From Bacteroidaceae bacterium (GTDB lineage: Bacteria > Bacteroidota > Bacteroidia > Bacteroidales > Bacteroidaceae), in assembly GCA_017617335.1 (NCBI GenBank), contig JAFZWK010000044.1:17880-81879 (forward strand): a DNA stretch of 64,000 nt. Reading direction: 5' to 3'. Position numbers and translations under genes: made by a program. The notes below the pieces were generated by a model. It searched no databases. It had not been told where the DNA came from and was given only the letters and a program-made list of their open reading frames with translations. Every line of letters begins with the position of its first letter. The first letter of the stretch is position 1. Positions 8,369-15,935 of this stretch are shown here, in pieces.

Positions 8369-9709
8369 ATGTTGAATATTAATGAATTTATGAATCGTCT
8401 GGAAACCAAACATCCAGGTGAAAGTGAATATTTGCAGGCAGTACGCGAGGTGTTGATGAGTATTGAAGGAGTATATAACCAACATCCTGAGTTTGAGAAA
8501 GCATCGTTGATAGAGCGACTGGTGGAGCCTGAGCGTATCATTACGTTCCGCGTTCCATGGGTGGATGACCGAGGGAAAGTTCAGGTCAATTTGGGTTATC
8601 GTGTGCAGTTCAATAGCGCCATTGGTCCTTACAAGGGCGGATTGCGTTTTCATGCAAGCGTAAATTTGAGTATTCTGAAGTTCTTGGGCTTTGAGCAAAC
8701 TTTCAAGAACGCATTGACAACTCTGCCCATGGGTGGTGGTAAGGGTGGTAGTGACTTCAGTCCTCGTGGCAAGAGCGATGCTGAAATTATGCGTTTCTGC
8801 CAAGCGTTCATGAGTGAACTTTATCGCTATGTGGGTCCTAACATTGACATTCCTGCAGGTGATATTGGAGTAGGGGCGCGAGAGATAGGTTATCTTTTCG
8901 GTCAATACAAAAAACTGACCAGCGATTTCAGTGGTATGTTGACAGGTAAGGGATTGGAATATGGTGGTTCCTTAGTTCGTCCAGAAGCCACTGGATTTGG
9001 AGGACTTTATTTTGTTAGTGAGATGTTGCAGGATGCTGGACAAACTATTGAAGGTAAGACGGTGGCTATCAGTGGATTTGGCAATGTGGCTTGGGGAGCT
9101 GCTACCAAGGCGACTCAATTGGGTGCTAAAGTCGTGACGTTAAGTGGTCCTGACGGCTATGTCTATGACCCTGAAGGAATCAGTGGAGAGAAGATTGATT
9201 ATATGTTGGAGTTGAGAGCTAGTGGAAACGATGTAGTGGCTCCGTATGCAGAGTGCTTCCCTGAAGCAACTTTCTATCCTGATCGTCGACCCTGGGAACA
9301 AAAAGTTGATATTGCTTTGCCTTGTGCTACCCAAAATGAACTCAATGGCGAAGATGCGCGTCATCTGACCGAGAATGGTGTCCTCTGTGTGGGCGAGATC
9401 AGTAATATGGGTTGCACACCTGAGGCTATTGATCATTTCCTTGAAACTCACACGCTTTATGCTCCTGGCAAGGCTGTAAACGCGGGCGGAGTTGCTACCA
9501 GTGGATTGGAAATGAGCCAGAACGCCATGCACCTGAGTTGGAGTGCAGAGGAAGTAAATACTCGTTTGCACCACATCATGCATAGTATTCATGAGCAATG
9601 CGTGAAATATGGAAAGCGTCCTGATGGAAGTATCAATTACGTACATGGTGCCAATGTGGCAGGTTTCATGCGTGTGGCTAAAGCCATGATGGCTCAGGGC
9701 ATCGTATAA
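8369..9709 (+). CDS. gdhA: NADP-specific glutamate dehydrogenase
   Basis: 446 aa, the usual length of the hexameric small-subunit enzyme. It interconverts 2-oxoglutarate plus ammonia and glutamate in the cytoplasm, the main ammonia-assimilation route in gut Bacteroidales. PMGGGKGGSDF (about residues 118-128) holds the catalytic lysine region; IDIPAGDIGVGAREIGY follows; the dinucleotide-binding GFGNVAWG begins the Rossmann domain near residue 236; the C-terminal NAGGVATSGLEMSQNA helix is intact. It is monocistronic, with a -7 box upstream and a terminator downstream. Confidence 0.95.
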   Translation: MLNINEFMNRLETKHPGESEYLQAVREVLMSIEGVYNQHPEFEKASLIERLVEPERIITFRVPWVDDRGKVQVNLGYRVQFNSAIGPYKGGLRFHASVNLSILKFLGFEQTFKNALTTLPMGGGKGGSDFSPRGKSDAEIMRFCQAFMSELYRYVGPNIDIPAGDIGVGAREIGYLFGQYKKLTSDFSGMLTGKGLEYGGSLVRPEATGFGGLYFVSEMLQDAGQTIEGKTVAISGFGNVAWGAATKATQLGAKVVTLSGPDGYVYDPEGISGEKIDYMLELRASGNDVVAPYAECFPEATFYPDRRPWEQKVDIALPCATQNELNGEDARHLTENGVLCVGEISNMGCTPEAIDHFLETHTLYAPGKAVNAGGVATSGLEMSQNAMHLSWSAEEVNTRLHHIMHSIHEQCVKYGKRPDGSINYVHGANVAGFMRVAKAMMAQGIV

Positions 9710-9776
9710 GCAACGAAATTTTGTCCTATATTGTACCGTGAATCAGTGCAATCCTCTTTTTATTTGTAACGTGATA

Positions 9777-9808
9777 CCCCATCTTGCTCTGGTAGGATGG
9801 GATTTTTT
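9777..9808. terminator. Terminator after gdhA
   Basis: CCCATC pairs with GATGGG across about 12 nt and is followed by TTTTTT (9803-9808). It lies between the convergent gdhA and the GH127-GH51 gene. Confidence 0.7.
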
Positions 9809-9836
9809 CCATTATCTGGCAGAAAATTACATTTCA

Positions 9837-12800
9837 TCAGAAACGAATCACTGTGTACGATTTTGCCTCCAACCAAACTGTTTCTCCCGGATTCACCTTT
9901 TTTTCTTCAGGAATGATTCTGCATGGTTCTGTTGGTGTGTTGCAATCATTTTCATCACCAGATATGCAAATTTGGGTGATTTGTTCTGGGAGTGATATTT
10001 TGTCCAGACGTAGACAGAGAGGTTGTCCTTCATCACTCATGTTCACAATGTGAAGCACAAATTCGTCACCTTTCTCATTGCGAGTAGCTGTGATGTCTAG
10101 CTGAGGATTTTCATCGGTCATCACGCTTTTTACCAATAAGGGTTCATGATTCAGAGAACTGAGTTGTTGGGCATAGTAAGGAGGCATGCCCCATGCTTGG
10201 CTGGGAGTGAAGAAAATCTGCCCTTGATTCCATCCATTGTCATTCTGTTTATATGGTTCCAGGGCATTGGCAGGGCAGGTGGTCAACACGAAATCTCCCA
10301 TGCGTCGTACAGCATTTTGAGTAATCACGTGACATAGCATGCGTCGCACAGCATGCGTGTTCCCATTTTCCTCGAAGATAGCACACTTCATGGTGGTATT
10401 GGGGTCCCATTCATGAAACTTTTGCTTCATTCTGCGCAATTCCTTTTCCACATTCAAAGCCGATTGATAGTCATCCACCCAAGGGTGATAATCCCAGTAA
10501 GCACACTTACCGTTCAACGCGCGGAAGGTTCGCTCCACGTTTGGGGAGTCTGGACGCCACCAAGCTGAACAGACAAATTGCAGTGTGGAATCCACTTTCA
10601 GCATCGCTTCTGTGAGCAGTAGGAAACGTTCCACATAATGATCGTATTCATCACTTCGATCTCCATTGAATAGTACCTCTTCGTTGCCTATTTCCACGTA
10701 TTTCACTCGTCCTTTCAGGTCGCGAATCATCTGAGCCAAGTCTTCTGGATTATCTTCGATGTTCACAGCGAAGGAGAGCTCGTAGTTTTGAGCTGTTGCG
10801 AAATCCACAAATTCTTGAATCCCAAAGCCATTTGTGCTGTAGTGATACCAGAATCCATGATATGGTGGACGTTCATCACGTTTTCCTCGCATATTGCCAT
10901 AAAGGTATTCTGGTGAGTTCACCATTGAGCCTCCATAGCGGAGGAAAGTTAATTTTTGCTGAGTGAACATGTCAGCAATGTCGGCTCTCAAAGACTGTCC
11001 CTTGTATTGATCAGCGCCTGTATGCATCAGTTCTGCTGCATCTGCCACGATATTTCCTGTTCCTTCTATATATATGACAAAACGGGCACAGGTGTCAGTT
11101 GCATTGCTTTGAAGTTCGAAAGGGAACTTCTTCCATCTGCTGGAGATGTTATGCAGTTCTTTCCGAGCATATTCCTGGCTTCCATCCTTGCTCTGCAACG
11201 CCACGTAGACATGTTTGGCGGAACCACGCAAGTTGACGTGTCCCTGGAATTCTTGTCCTTTTCGAACGCAGATTCCCCAACGGTTGAGTCCCATATTGTC
11301 AATTCCCACGTAACCTTCAGTTGACAGGTTCTGTAACTGCTGTGCTTGCTTGCCGTGCAACACGTTCTTTTCCACGATGGCATATTTCGGTTGAGCTTTA
11401 TCTGTCGAGAAACCGCGCCACATGCCGCTTATTTGATCCTTTTCTTCCTGAATAAACTCGACTGCCACTTTCTTGTTCACCTTCGTGATGGAAAGATTAC
11501 GGAAAGAGACTGCCACCTCGTAAGTTCTCAATCCCACTTTCCCTGCAGCCAACGGATTATCTTTATCCTCGTACTTGCATACTTCTTTGCCATTCAGGTA
11601 AATAGTCATGCAGGCTCCTTCCAAATCTACTTTCAGTCGGTTCCATTCAGTAGCGTTGTAGGTTACAGGAAATTCGCCCAACGAACGGAAATCCTTATTG
11701 TGTTTGCCTAGGATGATATGTTTGCCTGAGCCGTGTAGGCTTATCTCATAGCCACGGAAATTGTCTGCTCCGTTGCCACAATCATTGGTGGAGAGGATAA
11801 GTCCTGCCGCATTGCCGTTCCCCTCTGGTTCGTCGTATCGCACATCCACCTCAACTGTACCTTGCTTAAGCGTGATGGGATCATAGATCAGTTTTGCCGT
11901 CTTGCAGTCGCGGATGTATACTTGGTCTTCTCGTGTGTTCCATGGGTGGTCATAAGTGCTGAAGTCTTTCAGATTGTTAGGCAAAGGTTCCTCCTCGAAA
12001 CTCTCGCCAAAGAGTTGCTGGTCATAGAATCCTCCATAGATTTCGTGGTTCACGTCCTCCATGCCAGCTCCATAAAGATACGGAGTGATGTGGGCCTGCA
12101 CCTCATTGGGATACACCGTCAGTACGTTTTCCTGACATGAAACCCATACGCGATAACTGGTATCTCTGCAGCGGTTTGCTATCATATAATAAGGAATAGC
12201 AGTTAGCTCCCCATCGCGGCTTCGGATAGTGGGAATGTTTCCTGTCATGGGATTTTTTGTATCCAGATAAAACTCTCGGCCAGCCAGGTTCTTTCTGTTC
12301 CAACTTGACTCGTTGTCCAGTCTCTCCAGACAATATATATAAGGTCCTGAAGCCAGACAAGCTTTCCCTCGCAATTGTTCTACGCGTGAATCAGCTTTCA
12401 CGATGCGTGGGCTCACGTCCAGATGCATCACTATCTCTGTCGTTTCCTTTCCCTCGTAGGTGCGATAGCCTTTTTCCATGTTTCCTGTCTCTATGGGGCG
12501 AATGTTGTTTTTGTAGAGTCCTAAGGGGAGTTCTTCACCTTGAGTCCATTGAGGGATGCGGACATGCACGCGCAGTTTCTTCGGTTTCCTGCTCTGAATG
12601 TGTATCTTCACTTCACCCGTCCTCCAGTTTACATCTTGATTTACGCTTACCTTTCCTATTCCTGGAACCGTTAGACTTGCCTCGCTTCCGATGAGCAGGT
12701 TTACGTAGAGGTTTCCCTCTGTGTATGAGTATATCATGCCAGGCAGGGCACCTGTCATCTTCAGCAACATTGGGGGGCAACAGGGGCAGTCATGCCAAGG

Positions 12801-14048
12801 CCAGCGATTCATCCTGTCAGCATTCAACGGATTCTGGTAGGTGTAGTTGTCGCCTTTTTGCGAGACGGCCACAGGGATGCTGTTGTAGAGGATTCGTTCC
12901 AACACGTCCATGTAACGGGCCTCACCTGTCAACTTGCTCATTTGCCATGAGAACATGCCAGCCCCAATAGCAGCGCACGTCTCCAGATAAGCATCGGTGG
13001 GCAGGTAGTAATCAGGGCCGAATTTCTCGTCTTCATGAATCGCACCTACGCCACCTGTGATGAACATCCTGCGTCCTACCATGTTCTCCCACAGACGATT
13101 AGCAGCCTCCTTGTAACGGGTCTCTCCGTTGGCTAAGGCAGCACTCGCCACACCTGTGGCCAAGAGCGTGGCTCTCACAGCATGTCCCTCGATTGTCTTG
13201 GCTTCGAAGACAGATTCAGCATCCTGAGCATAGGCTTCCAAAACCCTGCGTCCTTCAGTATGTCCTCGCATCTCTATCCAGAATTCGGCCAAACGTCGAT
13301 AGTTTTCCGTATTCACAGGAACAGAAAGCTTGCTGGCCAGTTTGGGCTCGTTCTTGTAGAGACAATAAAGTTCCAGCAAGGCATACTCGGGCAACGCATG
13401 ACCTGGCACCACGTTGTGCTTCTGCTCCACCATGTATTCATACATGTAGTTTGCCAGTCGTGTAGCCACTTCCAGCAGTTTAGTCTTTCCTGTGGCTTTA
13501 TAATAATGTACGCCAGCCTCCACCAGGCAGCCGCTGTTGTACACATCGTGCTGCCAGCGCAGATTGCCTCCGTTCTCGCCCCATCGATGTTGATTCTCTT
13601 CCAGCGACGTGTAGGTATTCAGATAGCTGTCAGGGTCAGCCGCCTGAGCCGCTGCGATAAGGTCTACGTAGTCATCCAGTCGCCTCTCCGTCTGCTCGTT
13701 GGGATAGTGCAGCAGGAAATCAGAGCAGCCAGTGATGGTTTCGTAGATCAATCCGTCGAACCAAGGGAATCCGATGTGTCCTCCATCTGCCACATGCCCT
13801 TCAGCAACCAATTCAAAGTTGCGCAAGGTATTGCCTACATTATCCACTCGCCGCCCCTCGAACTTGTCCAGCACATCTGGAATCGTGACGCTCTCCATGC
13901 GATCTAGCAGCGGCGTCCAGAATGGGTCGCGAATCCTCACCTCTTGAGGGGCAGGATACTCCAGCTGCACGTCCTCTGCCAGAGCATTTCCAACGATGCA
14001 GCTGACCATTATAATCGCCAGCATCAAAACGTTCCGTAGGTCTCTCAT
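9837..14048 (-). CDS. Secreted GH127-GH51 fusion, bifunctional arabinofuranosidase
   Basis: 1403 aa with a signal peptide (about residues 1-24). The N-terminal half (about 30-640) is a GH127 (DUF1680) beta-L-arabinofuranosidase module: the metal-site residues ETC (in LETCAAIGAGMF) and the cysteine motif CPCCPPM are both present, as in Zn-cysteine GH127 enzymes. A LamG-like insert (about 705-845) follows inside a GH51-type C-terminal half that begins ITPYLYGAGMEDVNHEIYGG, with acid/base Glu in VEIGNEE and the probable nucleophile Glu in CAIFEENGN. One polypeptide could thus remove beta- and alpha-linked arabinofuranose from plant arabinans or glycoproteins. ATG 14048 is chosen because the promoter (14069-14099) excludes the longer frame. 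Confidence 0.85.
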   Translation of the reverse strand: MRDLRNVLMLAIIMVSCIVGNALAEDVQLEYPAPQEVRIRDPFWTPLLDRMESVTIPDVLDKFEGRRVDNVGNTLRNFELVAEGHVADGGHIGFPWFDGLIYETITGCSDFLLHYPNEQTERRLDDYVDLIAAAQAADPDSYLNTYTSLEENQHRWGENGGNLRWQHDVYNSGCLVEAGVHYYKATGKTKLLEVATRLANYMYEYMVEQKHNVVPGHALPEYALLELYCLYKNEPKLASKLSVPVNTENYRRLAEFWIEMRGHTEGRRVLEAYAQDAESVFEAKTIEGHAVRATLLATGVASAALANGETRYKEAANRLWENMVGRRMFITGGVGAIHEDEKFGPDYYLPTDAYLETCAAIGAGMFSWQMSKLTGEARYMDVLERILYNSIPVAVSQKGDNYTYQNPLNADRMNRWPWHDCPCCPPMLLKMTGALPGMIYSYTEGNLYVNLLIGSEASLTVPGIGKVSVNQDVNWRTGEVKIHIQSRKPKKLRVHVRIPQWTQGEELPLGLYKNNIRPIETGNMEKGYRTYEGKETTEIVMHLDVSPRIVKADSRVEQLRGKACLASGPYIYCLERLDNESSWNRKNLAGREFYLDTKNPMTGNIPTIRSRDGELTAIPYYMIANRCRDTSYRVWVSCQENVLTVYPNEVQAHITPYLYGAGMEDVNHEIYGGFYDQQLFGESFEEEPLPNNLKDFSTYDHPWNTREDQVYIRDCKTAKLIYDPITLKQGTVEVDVRYDEPEGNGNAAGLILSTNDCGNGADNFRGYEISLHGSGKHIILGKHNKDFRSLGEFPVTYNATEWNRLKVDLEGACMTIYLNGKEVCKYEDKDNPLAAGKVGLRTYEVAVSFRNLSITKVNKKVAVEFIQEEKDQISGMWRGFSTDKAQPKYAIVEKNVLHGKQAQQLQNLSTEGYVGIDNMGLNRWGICVRKGQEFQGHVNLRGSAKHVYVALQSKDGSQEYARKELHNISSRWKKFPFELQSNATDTCARFVIYIEGTGNIVADAAELMHTGADQYKGQSLRADIADMFTQQKLTFLRYGGSMVNSPEYLYGNMRGKRDERPPYHGFWYHYSTNGFGIQEFVDFATAQNYELSFAVNIEDNPEDLAQMIRDLKGRVKYVEIGNEEVLFNGDRSDEYDHYVERFLLLTEAMLKVDSTLQFVCSAWWRPDSPNVERTFRALNGKCAYWDYHPWVDDYQSALNVEKELRRMKQKFHEWDPNTTMKCAIFEENGNTHAVRRMLCHVITQNAVRRMGDFVLTTCPANALEPYKQNDNGWNQGQIFFTPSQAWGMPPYYAQQLSSLNHEPLLVKSVMTDENPQLDITATRNEKGDEFVLHIVNMSDEGQPLCLRLDKISLPEQITQICISGDENDCNTPTEPCRIIPEEKKVNPGETVWLEAKSYTVIRF

Positions 14049-14068
14049 ACGCGTTCCTTTATTTCTTG

Positions 14069-14099
14069 CAAATATAATCATTTTTACTCACTTATCAAA
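14069..14099 (-). promoter_or_regulatory. Promoter of the GH127-GH51 gene
   Basis: On the minus strand TTTG (14099-14096), 19 nt, TATATTTG (14076-14069): a full match to the Bacteroidetes consensus, about 20 nt ahead of the ATG at 14048. Confidence 0.7.
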
Positions 14100-14186
14100 A
14101 AGGTGAAGAGGGAAATTCCTCTCAAAAAGAGACAAATTCCCATCACACTTTAGGTGAAATACGAAAAAATCCCCTCCATAAAGCCT

Positions 14187-14194
14187 TACCTTTG
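14187..14194 (+). promoter_or_regulatory. -7 box (TACCTTTG) of the His-rich protein gene
   Basis: TACCTTTG lies 50 nt before ATG 14244. It falls inside a longer open frame that begins at 14154, so that upstream start can be ruled out if the box is used. Confidence 0.5.
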
Positions 14195-14243
14195 CAGTAC
14201 CAAAACAAAAAACAAGATGTTGAACCATTTAATACTTACAACT

Positions 14244-14714
14244 ATGAAGCGCAATATTATTCTCTCAGTAGTGATCATGATAGCCATGATGATGGCAAGT
14301 GTTAACGTAAATGCTCAGGGACGCGGCAGGAGTCATGCAGGCAACCACGCACGCCATGAGATGGTAATGGGTGGACATGGAGCACACGCTCTGCACAATG
14401 TACGCCACCACGCAGTAGTGGGAGGCCCTGTACATCACAGAGCTGGTCACGTAGTCTTCGCTGGAGCCCCTCGTATCGACCATCGTGGGTACCTGCCAGG
14501 ATGGGAAGGTCGAGTACGCTATCTCAACGGACGCTGGGGTTATCTCCGTGGCAGCGAATGGTTCTGGTATGACACCTACTTCGAGCCTGAATATTACTTC
14601 GCTCATCGCCCCCACCACTTCCGCGCACACTATATCCCTGTGGATGGTCGCGTAGTGGCTGGCGTGGCTGGAGCAGTCGCTCTCGGCACCCTCATTGGTG
14701 CTCTCTGCCATTAA
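14244..14714 (+). CDS. Secreted histidine-rich protein of unknown function
   Basis: 156 aa. A signal peptide (about residues 1-24, ending NVNA-Q) precedes a mature part with 17 histidines in about 132 residues, concentrated between residues 30 and 85 (HALHNVRHH, PVHHRAGH) and again at AHRPHHFRAHY. The middle has repeated W/Y/G motifs (GRVRYLNGRWGYLRGSEWFWY) like small SH3-type or surface modules; the C-terminus is a short hydrophobic Gly/Ala/Leu stretch. No named family is recognised. The histidine content and the copper chaperone/ATPase genes about 1 kb downstream suggest metal binding in the periplasm or outer membrane; that is inference. An alternative start is ATG 14217. Confidence 0.7.
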   Translation: MKRNIILSVVIMIAMMMASVNVNAQGRGRSHAGNHARHEMVMGGHGAHALHNVRHHAVVGGPVHHRAGHVVFAGAPRIDHRGYLPGWEGRVRYLNGRWGYLRGSEWFWYDTYFEPEYYFAHRPHHFRAHYIPVDGRVVAGVAGAVALGTLIGALCH

Positions 14715-14753
14715 GTCATTCGCTTGACTTATTGGTTCCATATATAACTCCCT

Positions 14754-14786
14754 GGCTCCCTTTCCTCACCGAAGGGGAGCTTTTTT
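14754..14786 (+). terminator. Rho-independent terminator of the His-rich gene
   Basis: GCTCCCTTTC pairs with GAAGGGGAGC (10 bp, one G-U) around CTCACC, followed by six T's (14781-14786). This is a textbook terminator, 40 nt after the stop codon. Confidence 0.85.
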
Positions 14787-14950
14787 ATCCCCATCTCATA
14801 CCATTACTTCCGACTTGTCAAATCGTCTTTCGACCTTAATGAACACAATCTCGCTTCTTCTTTTCTATTTTAAAGAGGTATATCTGTTGCCAAGAGGCAG
14901 ACGGTTCCACTGCCCTCTTCGCTTTATGTCTCCAAAGGAAGAAAAAAAGG

Positions 14951-15026
14951 CAACACGTTGAAACGGCCAACACAACACGTTGAAATCGCAAAGACAACAC
15001 GTTGACTTTGCCAACACAACACGTTG
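14951..15026. repeat. 22-bp phased CAACACGTTG array, locus 1 (four copies)
   Basis: Perfect copies of CAACACGTTG start at 14951, 14973, 14995 and 15017, exactly 22 bp apart. The 12-bp spacers are AAACGGCCAACA, AAATCGCAAAGA and ACTTTGCCAACA. No ORF spans it and the period is not a multiple of three. The last unit runs into TCTTTTTTC. The same unit and two of these spacers recur near 21.7 and 60.3 kb. The rest of 14787-14950 has only a small GAGGCAG/CTGCCCTC hairpin near 14892-14920. Confidence 0.85.
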
Positions 15027-15115
15027 TCTTTTTTCAGCCCTCTCATCCTGTCATCATCTACGTTTGCATCATCATTATGCTGCAATGTTAGTAAAAACAT
15101 TTTTTTACTGATTTG

Positions 15116-15147
15116 TTTGGTGAATCTATAGATTATGAGTACTTTTG
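15116..15147 (+). promoter_or_regulatory. Promoter of the small outer-membrane protein gene
   Basis: TTTG (15116-15119), 20 nt, TACTTTTG (15140-15147): full match to the Bacteroidetes consensus. It sets the start at ATG 15174 and rules out the longer frame from 15135. Confidence 0.75.
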
Positions 15148-15173
15148 TACCGTTAAAAAAAGTACAAACAACA

Positions 15174-15632
15174 ATGAAGAAGTTTTTGTTAATGATTGCA
15201 GTGGTGTTGCTGGGTGCTTCATCACTGAAGGCTCAGAGCCTGAAAGGTTTTACATGGGCAGCTGAAGTAGGTGTAGGAACTGAATTGGAGCTGGGTGTTC
15301 GCGCACAGCACAATTTCAACGAGTACTTGGCTTGGGATGTGCTGCATGTGAAGTATGCCTATGACTACAACAAATACGATGATTGGAGTGAGATTAGCTT
15401 CACTACTGGTTTGCGCGGCTTCAGTCCTTCCTTCGGTCCTGACGTGAAGGCTTTCGCAGCTGTAGATCTTGGTTATGGTGGCATGTTCTCAGACTATGTG
15501 AGTTGTTTCGCTATGGATTTCACGGTTGGTCTGCAGATCAAAGAGCATCTCTACCTGGGTTATGGCCTTGGTTTGATGCATCACGACGGCAACCATAAGG
15601 ATCATCTCTTCCGCATCGGTTGGACTTTCTGA
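15174..15632 (+). CDS. Small outer-membrane beta-barrel protein (putative)
   Basis: 152 aa with a signal peptide (residues 1-20, ending SLKA-Q). The mature part alternates polar and hydrophobic residues with glycines and aromatics (FTWAAEVGVGTELELGVRA, GLRGFSPSFGPDVKAFAAVDLGYGGM) and ends in an aromatic residue (HLFRIGWTF). This fits an outer-membrane beta-barrel of about eight strands, with a C-terminal Phe for BAM recognition. No named family is recognised. It has its own promoter and stands just upstream of the copper chaperone gene, but a shared function is not shown. Confidence 0.65.
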   Translation: MKKFLLMIAVVLLGASSLKAQSLKGFTWAAEVGVGTELELGVRAQHNFNEYLAWDVLHVKYAYDYNKYDDWSEISFTTGLRGFSPSFGPDVKAFAAVDLGYGGMFSDYVSCFAMDFTVGLQIKEHLYLGYGLGLMHHDGNHKDHLFRIGWTF

Positions 15633-15688
15633 TTGCCTGAGATTATCAGCCCCAACCTGTAATCCAATCCTTATTAAAAAGAGAAAGA

Positions 15689-15901
15689 ATGGAGAAGAGA
15701 TCTTTTTCTGTGAGCGGCATGAAATGCATGCATTGCAAAGCTAACATAGAGAGTGCTCTCCGCGGATTGGATGGTGTGATTGGTGCTGAGGCGAACTTGG
15801 AAACGCGCTGTGTCACTGTAGAATACGACGCTGCTGTTGTCACTCCCGCCGACATCAAGAAGACGGTCGACGGGAGTGGCCGCTTTGAACTCACTCTTTA
15901 G
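15689..15901 (+). CDS. copZ: Copper chaperone, heavy-metal-associated domain (CopZ-like)
   Basis: 70 aa: a single ferredoxin-like HMA domain with the metal site GMKCMHC (CxxC, residues about 10-16) and the typical AVVTPADIKKTVDGSG second half. Such proteins bind Cu(I) through the two cysteines and pass it to a P1B ATPase in the cytoplasm. It is followed 34 nt later by just such an ATPase, probably on one transcript. The length is normal for the family. Metal specificity (Cu(I) rather than another soft metal) is inferred from CxxC. Confidence 0.85.
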   Translation: MEKRSFSVSGMKCMHCKANIESALRGLDGVIGAEANLETRCVTVEYDAAVVTPADIKKTVDGSGRFELTL

Positions 15902-15935
15902 TGATTATCTCTTTCTCTTCCCCAAAATCCTTTTC

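Noticed and set aside
13182-13907. 241-codon plus-strand open frame inside the GH127-GH51 gene
   Set aside because: It is a shadow of a well-supported minus-strand glycosidase; no family features, signal or promoter. The same applies to the other long antisense frames (268-894, 18509-19117, 22354-23019, 53132-53962).
14951-15026. CRISPR array
   Set aside because: The repeat is only 10 bp, the 12-bp spacers recur between loci and no cas genes are present.
15837-15935. N-terminal extension of the copper ATPase
   Set aside because: It overlaps copZ in another frame and lacks HMA-like sequence; ATG 15936 gives the expected N-terminus.
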